Positions 16,373 through 23,734 are shown, counted from the stretch's first letter. The stretch is 33,437 nucleotides of DNA from DAIDHK01 sp035510695 (GCA_035510695.1 DATKGO010000051.1:1-33437); one strand, 5' to 3'. A program made the numbers and translations. Notes: generated by a model from the sequence alone, not told the origin.

Positions 16373-16790
16373 ATAAACAAATTACAGTGATCAGTGGGGC
16401 GTTAGTGCATGACGGAAAACTTTTGATGTCATTAAGGAATGAAGAGGGGAATGTCCTGCAGCACATATGAAATGGGAGTTGCCCGGAGGGAAAGTGGATT
16501 TCGGCGAGACTATGGAAGAAGCGTTGAAAAGGGAATTCCTGGAAGAAACGGGAAGAGAAATTGAAGTGGTGAAATTGCTTCCGTATGCAGGAGTGAATTA
16601 TTGGGATTATGCATGGGGAAAACAGCAAACACTTTGTTTCGTTTTTCTGTGTAAGTTGGTAAAAGACGGCAAACCTAAAGTCATGGATCACCACGTAGCA
16701 GAAATCAAATGGGTTCCGATTGGAGAGGTGAAAAATCTATCCTGTCTCCCAGATCTGGAGAAAATTGTGGAGATAGTCAGCGGATCTTGA
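16369..16790 (+). pseudogene. Nudix hydrolase, interrupted by a single frameshift
   Basis: From ATG 16369 the frame reads MNKQITVISGALVHDGKLLMSLRNEEG, the usual Nudix first strand, then leaves the family pattern and hits a stop at about 16468. The -1 frame continues it as ECPAAHMKWELPGG and carries a perfect Nudix box: G-x5-E-x7-REFLEETG (GGKVDFGE..). The two frames join at the GGGG run 16446-16449: one more G restores a continuous ORF to 16790. The cause is either a real single-base deletion, a sequencing or assembly indel, or a slippage site. An internal ATG at 16467 would make a protein lacking the first strands and is unlikely to be the native start. Substrate unknown. Confidence 0.8.
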
Positions 16791-16823
16791 CAAATACACA
16801 GAAATGTTATAACGTGTTATAAC
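16787..16823 (+). promoter_or_regulatory. promoter and tandem palindromic operator of the toxin-antitoxin pair
   Basis: TTGACA at 16787-16792 overlaps the Nudix stop; an extended -10, TGT-TATAAC, lies at 16805-16813. The 8-bp palindrome GTTATAAC occurs twice, at 16806-16813 and 16816-16823, ending one base before ATG 16825. Tandem palindromes over the -10 and start site fit autorepression by the antitoxin. Confidence 0.7.
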
Positions 16824-16824
16824 T

Positions 16825-17073
16825 ATGGAGCAAAAAATTATTCAAGTGGGCAATTCAACCGGGGTTATTATACCTAAAGTTCTCCTCGAGCAAGCCGGTT
16901 TTGAAACCGGAACTCAAGTTATTATTGAAACTGATCCGCAAACTAAGTCATTGGTCATTCGTAAAAAAGGGAAGAAACAAGTTCGTTCTTCTTTAACCCC
17001 AGAATTTATGGATTTACTTAAAAAGGTAAATGAGCAATATGGTGATGCTTTAAAAGAATTAGCCCAAAAATAA
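16825..17073 (+). CDS. AbrB/MazE-like antitoxin
   Basis: 82 residues. The N-terminal half is a SpoVT/AbrB swapped-hairpin DNA-binding domain: KIIQVGNSTGVIIPKVLLEQAGFETGTQVIIE (residues 3-34), with the VGNSxGVxIPK signature. The C-terminal part (LTPEFMDLLKKVNEQYGDALKELA) is a helical tail of the kind that wraps a partner toxin. A Doc-family toxin starts seven bases after the stop. Doc is classically paired with Phd, but AbrB-type partners also occur. Autoregulation is inferred from the two palindromes before its start. Confidence 0.85.
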   Translation: MEQKIIQVGNSTGVIIPKVLLEQAGFETGTQVIIETDPQTKSLVIRKKGKKQVRSSLTPEFMDLLKKVNEQYGDALKELAQK

Positions 17074-17080
17074 AGAAACT

Positions 17081-17473
17081 GTGGATATTATTTATTTAAC
17101 ACTTGAGCAGATTATTCTTGTTCATGAGGATCAAATTGATAGATATGGCGGTTCACATGGAATAAGAGAGCTGTCATTATTAGAATCTGCAGTATTTCGA
17201 CCTCAAACCACTTTTTCAAATCATGATTTATATCCAACAATTTTTGAAAAAGCTGCGGCATTGATACACGCATTAGCAAATAATCATGCGTTTATTGATG
17301 GTAATAAAAGAACGGCGGCGGTATGTATGATTATCTTTTTGTCAAAAAACAGATATGAATTAACAGCAACTCAAAATGAATTGGTTGATTTTATGCTTGA
17401 TTTAGTTATTAAAAAATTCAATATAGAACAAATAGCTAAATGGCTGAAAAATAACTCAAGAAGAAGTATTTAA
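17081..17473 (+). CDS. doc: Doc-family (Fic fold) toxin
   Basis: 130 residues beginning at GTG 17081. Doc toxins phosphorylate elongation factor Tu and stop translation. The catalytic motif HAFIDGNKR (His69 to Arg77) matches the Doc consensus HxFx(D/N)(A/G)NKR exactly, so the enzyme looks active. The N-terminal LTLEQIILVHEDQIDRYGG..GIRELSLLESAV is typical of death-on-curing proteins. It follows the AbrB-like antitoxin in the expected antitoxin-toxin order. It converges on a minus-strand gene whose stop is three bases away. Confidence 0.9.
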   Translation: MDIIYLTLEQIILVHEDQIDRYGGSHGIRELSLLESAVFRPQTTFSNHDLYPTIFEKAAALIHALANNHAFIDGNKRTAAVCMIIFLSKNRYELTATQNELVDFMLDLVIKKFNIEQIAKWLKNNSRRSI

Positions 17474-17476
17474 GAA

Positions 17477-17890
17477 TTATTTTGTAGTGCAGGAATTAAG
17501 GGCGGTTTTGATTTCAGCCGGAAGTTGTCTGGTTGCACGAAGCTGTATGGCTAATTGCGTCAGTTGGTTTTCGGTATAATGACCGATCATATAATCAGCA
17601 GCGCAACTACAAGTAGAATTCGCTTGTTTACCCATCAGCGCGGCGCATTCGTTGACAAAAGCCTCCTTATACATAGTATTAAATTGGGCTGCAGTTTGTG
17701 TGGGAATTGTTGCTTGCGCAGAAGGGCTTGCAGCCGCAAGGGTAGGCGTCAACACCACGGGTGTAGTTTTTACAGCTGTTTGTGTAGGTTTGGCTGTTTT
17801 ATGATTGCCTTGCATTAAAAAGATGCCGGCGATAACTACCACAACGACTATAATAATTATGATTCCTAAAGTTCGTTTAGATGAGCTCAT
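17477..17890 (-). CDS. membrane-anchored protein with a small four-cysteine domain
   Basis: 137 residues, family not recognised. Residues 8-26 are one hydrophobic helix (IGIIIIIVVVVVIAGIFLM type). A Thr/Pro/Ala-rich linker (30-68) leads to a helical C-terminal domain with Cys82, Cys94, Cys96 and Cys134, probably two disulfides outside the membrane. The pattern FVNECAAL..STCSCAADYMIGHYTENQL suggests a compact binding domain. The -10 TATACT (17903-17898) ends only seven bases before the ATG, so the mRNA is probably leaderless. Confidence 0.7.
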   Translation of the reverse strand: MSSSKRTLGIIIIIVVVVVIAGIFLMQGNHKTAKPTQTAVKTTPVVLTPTLAAASPSAQATIPTQTAAQFNTMYKEAFVNECAALMGKQANSTCSCAADYMIGHYTENQLTQLAIQLRATRQLPAEIKTALNSCTTK

Positions 17891-17897
17891 TAGGCTA

Positions 17898-17903
17898 AGT
17901 ATA
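17898..17903 (-). promoter_or_regulatory. -10 box TATACT, seven bases before the start codon
   Basis: Minus-strand TATACT at 17903-17898 with ATG at 17890; the transcript should begin at or within one base of the AUG. Confidence 0.5.
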
Positions 17904-17929
17904 GATCATGAAAATAAAATTTTCAAGAG

Positions 17930-18382
17930 CTAACTATGTAATTTTTCGCGGACTATGCGGCTAACTATTGAACCATCGGCTTTACCTTTGGTTTGTGGAA
18001 CCAGAACTCCCATGACTTTGCCTAAATCCTGAATAGTTGTGGCTTTGGTTTGTTCAACCGCTTTTTCTACAAGCGTTTTAATTTCTTCTTCACTCATTTG
18101 CGCCGGCAAATAAGTCTGCAAAAGGTCTAATTCGCTTTGTTCTTTATCCACTAAATCTGTTCGACCTGCTTTGGTATATTCTTCAATTGAATCTTTGCGT
18201 TGTTTAGCTTCTTTTTGGATAACTGCCATGACGTCTTCTTCGCTTGCTTCGTATCCCGCGCCGCCTTTTTGTATCTCAAAATAAGTAATTGCCGAAATCA
18301 GCATACGCAGAACCGAAGTTTTTTCAGCGGTTTTCGCGAGCATGGATTGTTTAAGTTGATTTTGCAGATCTTGCTTGGTCAT
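17930..18382 (-). CDS. yqeY: GatB/YqeY domain protein
   Basis: 150 residues from ATG 18382 (MTKQDLQNQLKQSM). YqeY proteins resemble the tRNA-binding tail domain of GatB. Signature segments are KTSVLRMLISAITYFEIQKG, VIQKEAKQRKDSIEEYTKAGR, QSELDLLQTYLP and LGKVMGVLVPQTKGKADGSIV. The precise role is unsettled; the family is linked to tRNA-dependent amidation or tRNA quality control. A longer start at 18400 crosses the promoter and is rejected. The extended -10 TGTTATAAT ends six bases before the ATG. Confidence 0.9.
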   Translation of the reverse strand: MTKQDLQNQLKQSMLAKTAEKTSVLRMLISAITYFEIQKGGAGYEASEEDVMAVIQKEAKQRKDSIEEYTKAGRTDLVDKEQSELDLLQTYLPAQMSEEEIKTLVEKAVEQTKATTIQDLGKVMGVLVPQTKGKADGSIVSRIVREKLHS

Positions 18383-18388
18383 AATATG

Positions 18389-18397
18389 ATTATAACA
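18389..18397 (-). promoter_or_regulatory. extended -10 TGTTATAAT of yqeY
   Basis: Minus-strand TGT-TATAAT, with TATAAT at 18394-18389. Only six bases separate it from ATG 18382, so the transcript should start at the AUG. Confidence 0.65.
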
Positions 18398-18409
18398 CAC
18401 TATTTTTGT

Positions 18410-18429
18410 TCGAGCGAAGTCGAGAACTG
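18410..18429. repeat. short imperfect hairpin between the CCA-enzyme gene and yqeY
   Basis: TTCGAGCGAAGTCGAGAA forms an imperfect hairpin (CGA/TCG core). It lies just past the CCA-enzyme stop and could act in transcript ending, or be a small dispersed repeat. Confidence 0.35.
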
Positions 18430-18434
18430 CGTGT

Positions 18435-19817
18435 TTAATTTAGTTCTTTAATCCGTTGCAAAAGATATTCTTTGGTATTTTTGTTTAAATCCTCATCAAC
18501 TTCTTCAAATAATTTCTGTAAAATTTCGCCGACTTTTCGGCTCGGTTTAATATTTAATTCTTTCATCACGTCAGTACCATCAATGGCTAAATCATTAATT
18601 GAGAAAGGAGCAGGTTTGAGCTGATCTTCAATACGTTTTTTAAACTCTTTCAGTCTCCAGGATTCTGCAGTTTGTGTGCCGCTACCCAGCCGATCGCCGA
18701 TTCGAACATCAATCATATCCTTGACATTCCCAACTCCTACTCTACGGATAAACCTGCGTACAGCCGCATCGGTAATGTGTTCATCTACAGTGAACATATG
18801 CCAGCGGATAAGCATGACAATTTTTTCTTTTTGCTTTTTGGATAATCTCAAACGATCGGCGATTTGCCCAGCCATTCTCGCGCCGACAATTTCGTGATTA
18901 TGAAAAATGACCAAACCATTTTCATCCTTTCCTATGACTCTTGGTTTGGCAGCGTCGTGGATTAAGGTTGCCAGTCTGACAATCGGATCTTTGGATGGCG
19001 TATATTTTAATGCTAACAAATTATGATCGAACACATCTGTTGTATGGTGCCGGCCGGGTCTGACCATGGAAATTCCGATTCCTTCCAGAAGTTCGGGAAG
19101 AATATATTGTAAAAGTCCTGTATTGCGAAGTAGCAAGATACCTTCATAAGGATAATCGCTGGCTAAAATTTTCAGTAATTCATCCCGAATCCTTTCGGCG
19201 GAAATATTTTGTAATAATGCGGCATCTAACTGGATTGCCACAAGAGTTTTCGTTTCGATTTGAAAACTCAACTGAGTTGCAAAACGAATTGCCCGCATCA
19301 GGCGGAGGGCGTCTTCTTTAAAACGCTGATTGGGATCTCCGACCGCGCGGATTAGCTTATTTTTTAGATCTTGTTGTCCGTTGTATAAATCGACAATATT
19401 TGTCTTTAATTTCGTGTCATTAGTCGTTAACGATAAGGCGATTGCATTGATCGTGAAATCGCGGCGCTCTAGATCTTCTTCCAAGGTTTTTCCCCATTCG
19501 ACTTTTTCCGGATGGCGATTGTCGGTATAGTTTTGTTCGGTACGATAAGTAGTGATTTCCAGAATACCTTTTTGTTCAGGTAAATGTTCTTCTAAGGGGA
19601 TTCCCACTGTTCCGAATTGATTATCATAAAATCCGTCGGGGAAAAGTTTAAGAATTTCTTCAGGGGTGGCATTAGTCGTCATATCCCAGTCGGTGATCGT
19701 ACGGTTGAGTAATAAATCTCTTACAGAACCGCCTACCAAATATATTTCAAATCCGGCTGATGAGATTTTTTTATACACGTCAATGATGTATGATGGGATA
19801 CGTTTAGTTAAATCCAT
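18435..19817 (-). CDS. cca: CCA tRNA nucleotidyltransferase / poly(A) polymerase family with HD domain
   Basis: 460 residues from ATG 19817 (MDLTKRIPSY). It adds CCA to tRNA 3' ends or, less likely, polyadenylates RNA. Motifs: VGGSVRDLLL (GGxxRD), ITDWDMTTN (DxD metal site), RRDFTINAIA, FKEDALRLMRAIRFA, then an HD domain (LIHDAAKP, FHNHEIVGA). The tRNA-Gln in this window has no encoded CCA, so a CCA-adding enzyme is required. An upstream in-frame Met at 19862 lies before the promoter-like region and is rejected. The extended -10 TGCTATACT is 11 bases before the ATG. Confidence 0.93.
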   Translation of the reverse strand: MDLTKRIPSYIIDVYKKISSAGFEIYLVGGSVRDLLLNRTITDWDMTTNATPEEILKLFPDGFYDNQFGTVGIPLEEHLPEQKGILEITTYRTEQNYTDNRHPEKVEWGKTLEEDLERRDFTINAIALSLTTNDTKLKTNIVDLYNGQQDLKNKLIRAVGDPNQRFKEDALRLMRAIRFATQLSFQIETKTLVAIQLDAALLQNISAERIRDELLKILASDYPYEGILLLRNTGLLQYILPELLEGIGISMVRPGRHHTTDVFDHNLLALKYTPSKDPIVRLATLIHDAAKPRVIGKDENGLVIFHNHEIVGARMAGQIADRLRLSKKQKEKIVMLIRWHMFTVDEHITDAAVRRFIRRVGVGNVKDMIDVRIGDRLGSGTQTAESWRLKEFKKRIEDQLKPAPFSINDLAIDGTDVMKELNIKPSRKVGEILQKLFEEVDEDLNKNTKEYLLQRIKELN

Positions 19818-19828
19818 AGTTCTGCTAT

Positions 19829-19837
19829 AGTATAGCA
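19829..19837 (-). promoter_or_regulatory. extended -10 TGCTATACT of the CCA-enzyme gene
   Basis: Minus-strand TGC-TATACT with TATACT at 19834-19829. ATG is at 19817, giving an untranslated leader of about five bases. Confidence 0.6.
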
Positions 19838-19847
19838 TGCTGAAGAA

Positions 19848-19883
19848 AGTTATAAAGTTCATAAAGTTTGTAAAGTTATAAAG
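19848..19883. repeat. degenerate tandem TAAAGTT units upstream of recJ
   Basis: Four copies of a 9-10 base unit containing TAAAGTT or TAAAG follow one another (TATAAAGTT, CATAAAGTT, TGTAAAGTT, TATAAAG). This resembles the heptamer array at 2800-2834. Confidence 0.55.
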
Positions 19884-19903
19884 AGCAAATTGGGGAATTT
19901 ATT

Positions 19904-21757
19904 ATGAAAAAATGGGAAGTTAAATATAATGAAAAATATCCAATGACCAATGACCAATTTGGAGATTTGATAAAAATTCTTTTGCAAAATCGAGGAATTA
20001 AGACAGAAAAGGAAATTGAAGAGTTTCTCCATCCTGATTTGTCCACGGTTACGCCGGAAAGTGTCGGGATTGATTTGTCGCATCTTAAAAAAACTTTGAA
20101 ACGTTTACAGAAAGCGTTTGATAAAAAAGAAGAAATTATTATTTTTGGTGATTATGACGTGGACGGCATTACCGGAACGGCAATTTTATGGGAAACCTTA
20201 TATAGTTTAGGTTTTAATGTTTTGCCGTACATTCCACATCGGGTTGACGAAGGCTACGGGTTATCGATTAAGGGAATAGAAAATTTATTGAATAAATTTC
20301 CATGCACTTGTCATTCCGAACTTGTTTCGGAATCTATAGATAAAAAAAAGAAGATGCTGAAACGAGCCGCCTTTGGCGAGTCTCGCAACAAGCGGGTTCA
20401 GCATGACAATAAATGTTCGAGTGTTAAATTAATAATAACGGTTGATAACGGAATTGTGGCTAATGAAGCGGTTGATTATGCTAACAGTTTAGGGATTGAT
20501 GTGATTATCACCGATCACCATTTGCCGGAAGGTAAAAAACAGCCAAACGCGTTGGCTATTGTTCACACAACAAATTTATGCGGTGCAGGAGTGGCATATC
20601 TTTTGTCGAAGGAGATTCGTTGCTTTGTCATTCCCGCGAAGGCGGGAATCCAGAAGAAGATCCTGAACCAAGTTCAGGATGACAATATTGATACGCATTT
20701 GGAGTTGGCAACGTTGGGTACAATTGCGGATTTGGTGCCATTGACAGCTGCGAATAGAACGATAGTCAAAATCGGTTTGGAAAAATTGCGAAAAACCAAA
20801 CGCCCCGGACTGCTATCTTTGTTTGAAGAAGCAGCCATCGATCCGAAAGCCATCGGTACTTACGAAGTTGGTTTTATTATCGCCCCACGCTTGAACGCGG
20901 CCGGAAGGATTGAAAGCGCGATGGACAGTTTGCGCTTGTTATGTACGAAGGAAAAGAAAAAAGCTTTTGACTTGGCAACTAATTTGGGACGGGTAAATAG
21001 GCAGCGGCAGGAAATTATGAAGGAGGCGACAGAACATGCCATAGAAAAGATCAAAGATCAAAGATCAAAGATCAAAAAAATTATATTTCTTGGAGATAAG
21101 GATTATAATCCCGGAGTTATAGGTTTAGTTGCAGGAAAATTAGTAGAACAGTTTTATCGTCCGGCTATTGTTCTATCAGTCGGTGATACACATGCAAAAG
21201 CCTCTGTCCGTTCAATTGCGGGAGTAAATATTATTGAATTTTTGCGTACGTACGCCGATATGTATGTGAATGTCGGGGGGCATCCGATGGCGGCGGGATT
21301 TACGGTTGCTGTTGATAAAATGTCGGAATTGCAGGAAAAATTGGAAACTCTGGCCGAAAAATTGATCGGCGATGATTTATTGCAGAGAAGTTTAATGATT
21401 GATTGTGAATTACCACTTTCCGCGTTCTCACTTGATTTGTATAAGGCACTGCAGCAATTGGCTCCGTTTGGCATGAAAAATCCCGAGCCGGTTTTCGTAA
21501 GCCGGGGGGTAATGATTGAAGATATGCGGATTTTGGGAAAAGACGGAAAACATTTGAAGTTGAGAATCGGGAGTAGTGATCAAAGATCAAATAATCAGAC
21601 TATCGACGCAATTGCCTTTGGCATGGGACATCTAGCGGAAAGTTTGAAGATCGGCGATATAATTGATATTGCTTATACTTTGGATGAAAATAAATGGAAC
21701 GGAAATGTAAATTTGCAACTGAAAGTAAAGGATATCCAAATATTAAGCAAGCAATGA
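19904..21757 (+). CDS. recJ: single-stranded-DNA-specific exonuclease RecJ carrying two repeat-encoded insertions
   Basis: 617 residues. RecJ degrades ssDNA 5' to 3' in recombination and mismatch repair. DHH domain: FGDYDVDGITGTA at 81-93, ITVDNG at 178-183 and the TDHHLP motif at 203-208. DHHA1 domain: VNVGGHPMAAGF. A C-terminal OB-like domain follows. Two stretches have no counterpart in the family and match palindromic DNA repeats: residues about 135-169 (CHSELVSES..RVQHDN) and 241-261 (FVIPAKAGIQ..VQDDN). Both lie in loops between conserved blocks and keep the frame. A third repeat (AAAGATC x4) encodes IKDQRSKIKK. The conserved catalytic blocks visible are intact, so the protein is probably functional. 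Confidence 0.95.
   Translation: MKKWEVKYNEKYPMTNDQFGDLIKILLQNRGIKTEKEIEEFLHPDLSTVTPESVGIDLSHLKKTLKRLQKAFDKKEEIIIFGDYDVDGITGTAILWETLYSLGFNVLPYIPHRVDEGYGLSIKGIENLLNKFPCTCHSELVSESIDKKKKMLKRAAFGESRNKRVQHDNKCSSVKLIITVDNGIVANEAVDYANSLGIDVIITDHHLPEGKKQPNALAIVHTTNLCGAGVAYLLSKEIRCFVIPAKAGIQKKILNQVQDDNIDTHLELATLGTIADLVPLTAANRTIVKIGLEKLRKTKRPGLLSLFEEAAIDPKAIGTYEVGFIIAPRLNAAGRIESAMDSLRLLCTKEKKKAFDLATNLGRVNRQRQEIMKEATEHAIEKIKDQRSKIKKIIFLGDKDYNPGVIGLVAGKLVEQFYRPAIVLSVGDTHAKASVRSIAGVNIIEFLRTYADMYVNVGGHPMAAGFTVAVDKMSELQEKLETLAEKLIGDDLLQRSLMIDCELPLSAFSLDLYKALQQLAPFGMKNPEPVFVSRGVMIEDMRILGKDGKHLKLRIGSSDQRSNNQTIDAIAFGMGHLAESLKIGDIIDIAYTLDENKWNGNVNLQLKVKDIQILSKQ
20308..20409. repeat. palindromic two-hairpin element, copy B, in-frame inside recJ
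   Basis: 102 bases (34 codons) bounded by TTGTCAT and ATGACAA. Hairpin 1 is ATTCCGAA (20313-20320) with TTCGGAAT (20326-20333); hairpin 2 closes with ATGCTGAA (20354-20361) and TTCAGCAT (20397-20404) and has a smaller inner CGCC/GGCG stem. It encodes recJ residues 135-169. Confidence 0.88.
20624..20685. repeat. palindromic two-hairpin element, copy C, in-frame inside recJ
   Basis: 62 bases bounded by TTTGTCAT and ATGACAA. Hairpins: ATTCCCGC (20630-20637) with GCGGGAAT (20642-20649), and ATCCTGAAC (20660-20668) with GTTCAGGAT (20672-20680). It is the reverse-complement homologue of copy A at 14790-14860. It encodes recJ residues 241-261. Confidence 0.9.
21046..21073 (+). repeat. four tandem AAAGATC heptamers inside recJ
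   Basis: Exact heptamers begin at 21046, 21053, 21060 and 21067. A shorter related pair (GATCAAAGATC) lies at 21578-21588 in the same gene. Both fall in predicted surface loops of RecJ. Confidence 0.85.
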
Positions 21758-21758
21758 T

Positions 21759-22106
21759 TCATTTATTGGTATTAGGTTCTCCTAATACACCGTAAAATTC
21801 AGAAAATTGTCTTCGGAGTGGGCAAGAAGACCATCTTTCAGCTGCTTCTGAGAGAAATGTAGGATTTGTTGTGCTGGGATCTTGAGTTTCTGTAAGAGCA
21901 GATTCTCCCCTTCGAATTTGACGAATTCGCTTTGCGTCCGGAGTCACCACAATTTGTTCTCCTGTTGGCAATGTTATTCCATAACTTATATTCCAGACAA
22001 GGTTATTGCTAGCCATTAATTCTTCTATTTCGGCTTTTCTTCGAGCAGCTTTTTCTTCAGCTTCAATTCTAGCAAAATCGGTTATAGTTTCTTTAGTTTC
22101 TATCAT
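21759..22106 (-). CDS. hypothetical protein, 115 residues
   Basis: Not recognised. The N-terminal third is a charged helix rich in Glu, Lys, Arg and Ala (DFARIEAEEKAARRKAEIEELM, about 10-31), likely coiled coil. It is followed by a beta-like segment (LVWNISYGITLPTGEQIVVTPDAKRIRQIRRG) and a polar tail. There is no signal peptide or membrane span. The gene converges on recJ with a one-base gap. An intrinsic-terminator-like hairpin with a T run lies just upstream of its ATG on the same strand, so expression may be attenuated. A real gene is likely but not certain. Confidence 0.55.
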   Translation of the reverse strand: MIETKETITDFARIEAEEKAARRKAEIEELMASNNLVWNISYGITLPTGEQIVVTPDAKRIRQIRRGESALTETQDPSTTNPTFLSEAAERWSSCPLRRQFSEFYGVLGEPNTNK

Positions 22107-22117
22107 ATTTTTACCCC

Positions 22118-22148
22118 AAAAAAAATCTCCTGCAAATGTAGGAGATTT
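22118..22148 (-). terminator. intrinsic-terminator-like hairpin 12 bases before the 115-residue gene
   Basis: On the minus strand AAATCTCC (22148-22141) pairs with GGAGATTT (22130-22123) around a 10-base loop and continues into a run of eight T (22125-22118). No gene on this strand ends just upstream; the nearest upstream region (22149-22260) is non-coding. It is either an attenuator in the leader or the end of a short untranslated RNA. Confidence 0.6.
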
Positions 22149-22262
22149 GGTTTATACGCGCCAAACCCCCGTCACTTCATTTGAAAGCGGAGATTGTTAT
22201 TTGAATGACAAATATATAAGATTTTCATAAGCCAAAAAGTATTGTATATTGCAGAGTTCATC

Positions 22263-22292
22263 TTGTCAAGAGCTACCAATACGTTGTAGAAT
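22263..22292 (+). promoter_or_regulatory. promoter TTGTCA-18-TAGAAT of aspS
   Basis: -35 TTGTCA at 22263-22268 and -10 TAGAAT at 22287-22292. The expected start, about 22299, is seven bases before ATG 22306. This settles the start codon: earlier in-frame codons at 22249 and 22291 lie upstream of transcription. Confidence 0.7.
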
Positions 22293-22305
22293 GCAAAGTA
22301 ACGTT

Positions 22306-23712
22306 ATGAATAGAACATTAATTAAAAACACAGTTGCCTTAGTGGGGCAGGAAGTGAAGCTAAAAGGCTGGGTAGATACCAAGCGTGACCACGGAAAACT
22401 TACTTTTATTGATTTACGCGATCGTACAGGATTAGTTCAGTGCGTCGGGTTTGCTAAAATGGGCGAGCTGACGGTCGAATCGGTAGTTGAAATTACGGGA
22501 GAGGTTAAAAAAAGGCCGGAAAAGATGATCAATCCGGATCTGGCGACGGGTACGGTAGAGGTGGATGTAAAAAAGTATTCTGTGATTAATAAAGCCTCAG
22601 AATTGCCAATTCAAGTCGATGGCGATGGACACGATATAGGAGAAGAAGCACGTCTGCGTTTTCGATATTTGGATTTACGTCGAAAACGTATGCAAAATGT
22701 TCTTAAATTACGATCAGAATATTTTCATGCCTTAAGAGTGGCACTAATCGAAAAGGAATTTGTGGAAGTTGAAACACCAATTTTGACAAAGTCTACTATG
22801 GAAGGAGCGCGGGATTTTCTCGTTCCTTCACGTTTTCAACCCGGGAAATTTTATGCACTGCCGCAAAGCCCTCAGCAATATAAACAATTATTAATGGTGG
22901 CAGGACTGGAGCGTTATTTCCAATTTCCACGTTGTTTCCGGGATGAAGATTTACGTGCGGATCGAGGCTTTGAATTTACGCAGCTTGACCTGGAAATGAG
23001 TTTTGTAACCAGAGAGGATGTCATGCAGACAGTTGAAGATGTAGTGAAATCGGCGGTTAAAGTCGTAGGCGGAAAATTAAAAGACGAAAAATTTCCTATT
23101 TTTTCCTATAAAGAAGCTGTGGAAAAGTTTGGTGCCGATAAATTTGATTTGCGGACAGAGGCTGAGAAACAGGATGGCACGTTAGCTTTCGCTTGGGTAA
23201 TTAATTTTCCTTTCTTTAAAAAAGTAGATCCGAAAGATGCGGCAGAAGTTCGCGACAGTAAAAGCGGCTGGACGTTTACGCATAATCCGTTCAGTATGCC
23301 GATTGCGGAACATGTTGATTGGCTTTTAAAAGGTGAACATATTGATGAAATTATTACCACGCAATATGATTTAGTTTGTAATGGTCTGGAAGTGGGTGGT
23401 GGAAGCATCAGAGCACATACGCCTGAATTACTTAAAGCTACTTATAAAATCATGGGTTATTCGGAAGAACAAGTACAAGCGAGTGTTGGTCATATGCTGG
23501 AAGCATTTTCGTACGGCGCACCACCGCATGGAGGAATAGCCTTAGGATTAGATCGGCATATAGCCATATTAGCCAATGAAACTTCCCTAAAGGAAGCAAT
23601 TGCTTTTCCTATGACTTCAACCGGACGGACAGCTGTGATGGACGCGCCCGCAATTGTGAGTAAGGAACAATTAAAAGAACTTCAATTACAAGTAACAGCC
23701 AAAGAAAAATAG
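22306..23712 (+). CDS. aspS: aspartyl-tRNA synthetase, compact form lacking the GAD insertion
   Basis: 468 residues. Attaches Asp to tRNA-Asp. It has an N-terminal OB anticodon-binding domain (VKLKGWVDTKRDHGKLTFIDLRDRTG), class II motif 1 around VEVETPILTKSTMEGARDF, the Asp-binding QSPQQYKQLLM, motif 2 FRDEDLRADR, and motif 3 GIALGLDRHI. Bacterial AspRS is usually about 590 residues because a GAD domain is inserted between motifs 2 and 3; here FGADKFDLR is followed within about 10 residues by FAWVINFPFF, so that domain is absent. Whether it also charges tRNA-Asn cannot be told. Confidence 0.94.
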   Translation: MNRTLIKNTVALVGQEVKLKGWVDTKRDHGKLTFIDLRDRTGLVQCVGFAKMGELTVESVVEITGEVKKRPEKMINPDLATGTVEVDVKKYSVINKASELPIQVDGDGHDIGEEARLRFRYLDLRRKRMQNVLKLRSEYFHALRVALIEKEFVEVETPILTKSTMEGARDFLVPSRFQPGKFYALPQSPQQYKQLLMVAGLERYFQFPRCFRDEDLRADRGFEFTQLDLEMSFVTREDVMQTVEDVVKSAVKVVGGKLKDEKFPIFSYKEAVEKFGADKFDLRTEAEKQDGTLAFAWVINFPFFKKVDPKDAAEVRDSKSGWTFTHNPFSMPIAEHVDWLLKGEHIDEIITTQYDLVCNGLEVGGGSIRAHTPELLKATYKIMGYSEEQVQASVGHMLEAFSYGAPPHGGIALGLDRHIAILANETSLKEAIAFPMTSTGRTAVMDAPAIVSKEQLKELQLQVTAKEK

Positions 23713-23734
23713 TTAGCTTCCTAAATAACAATTC

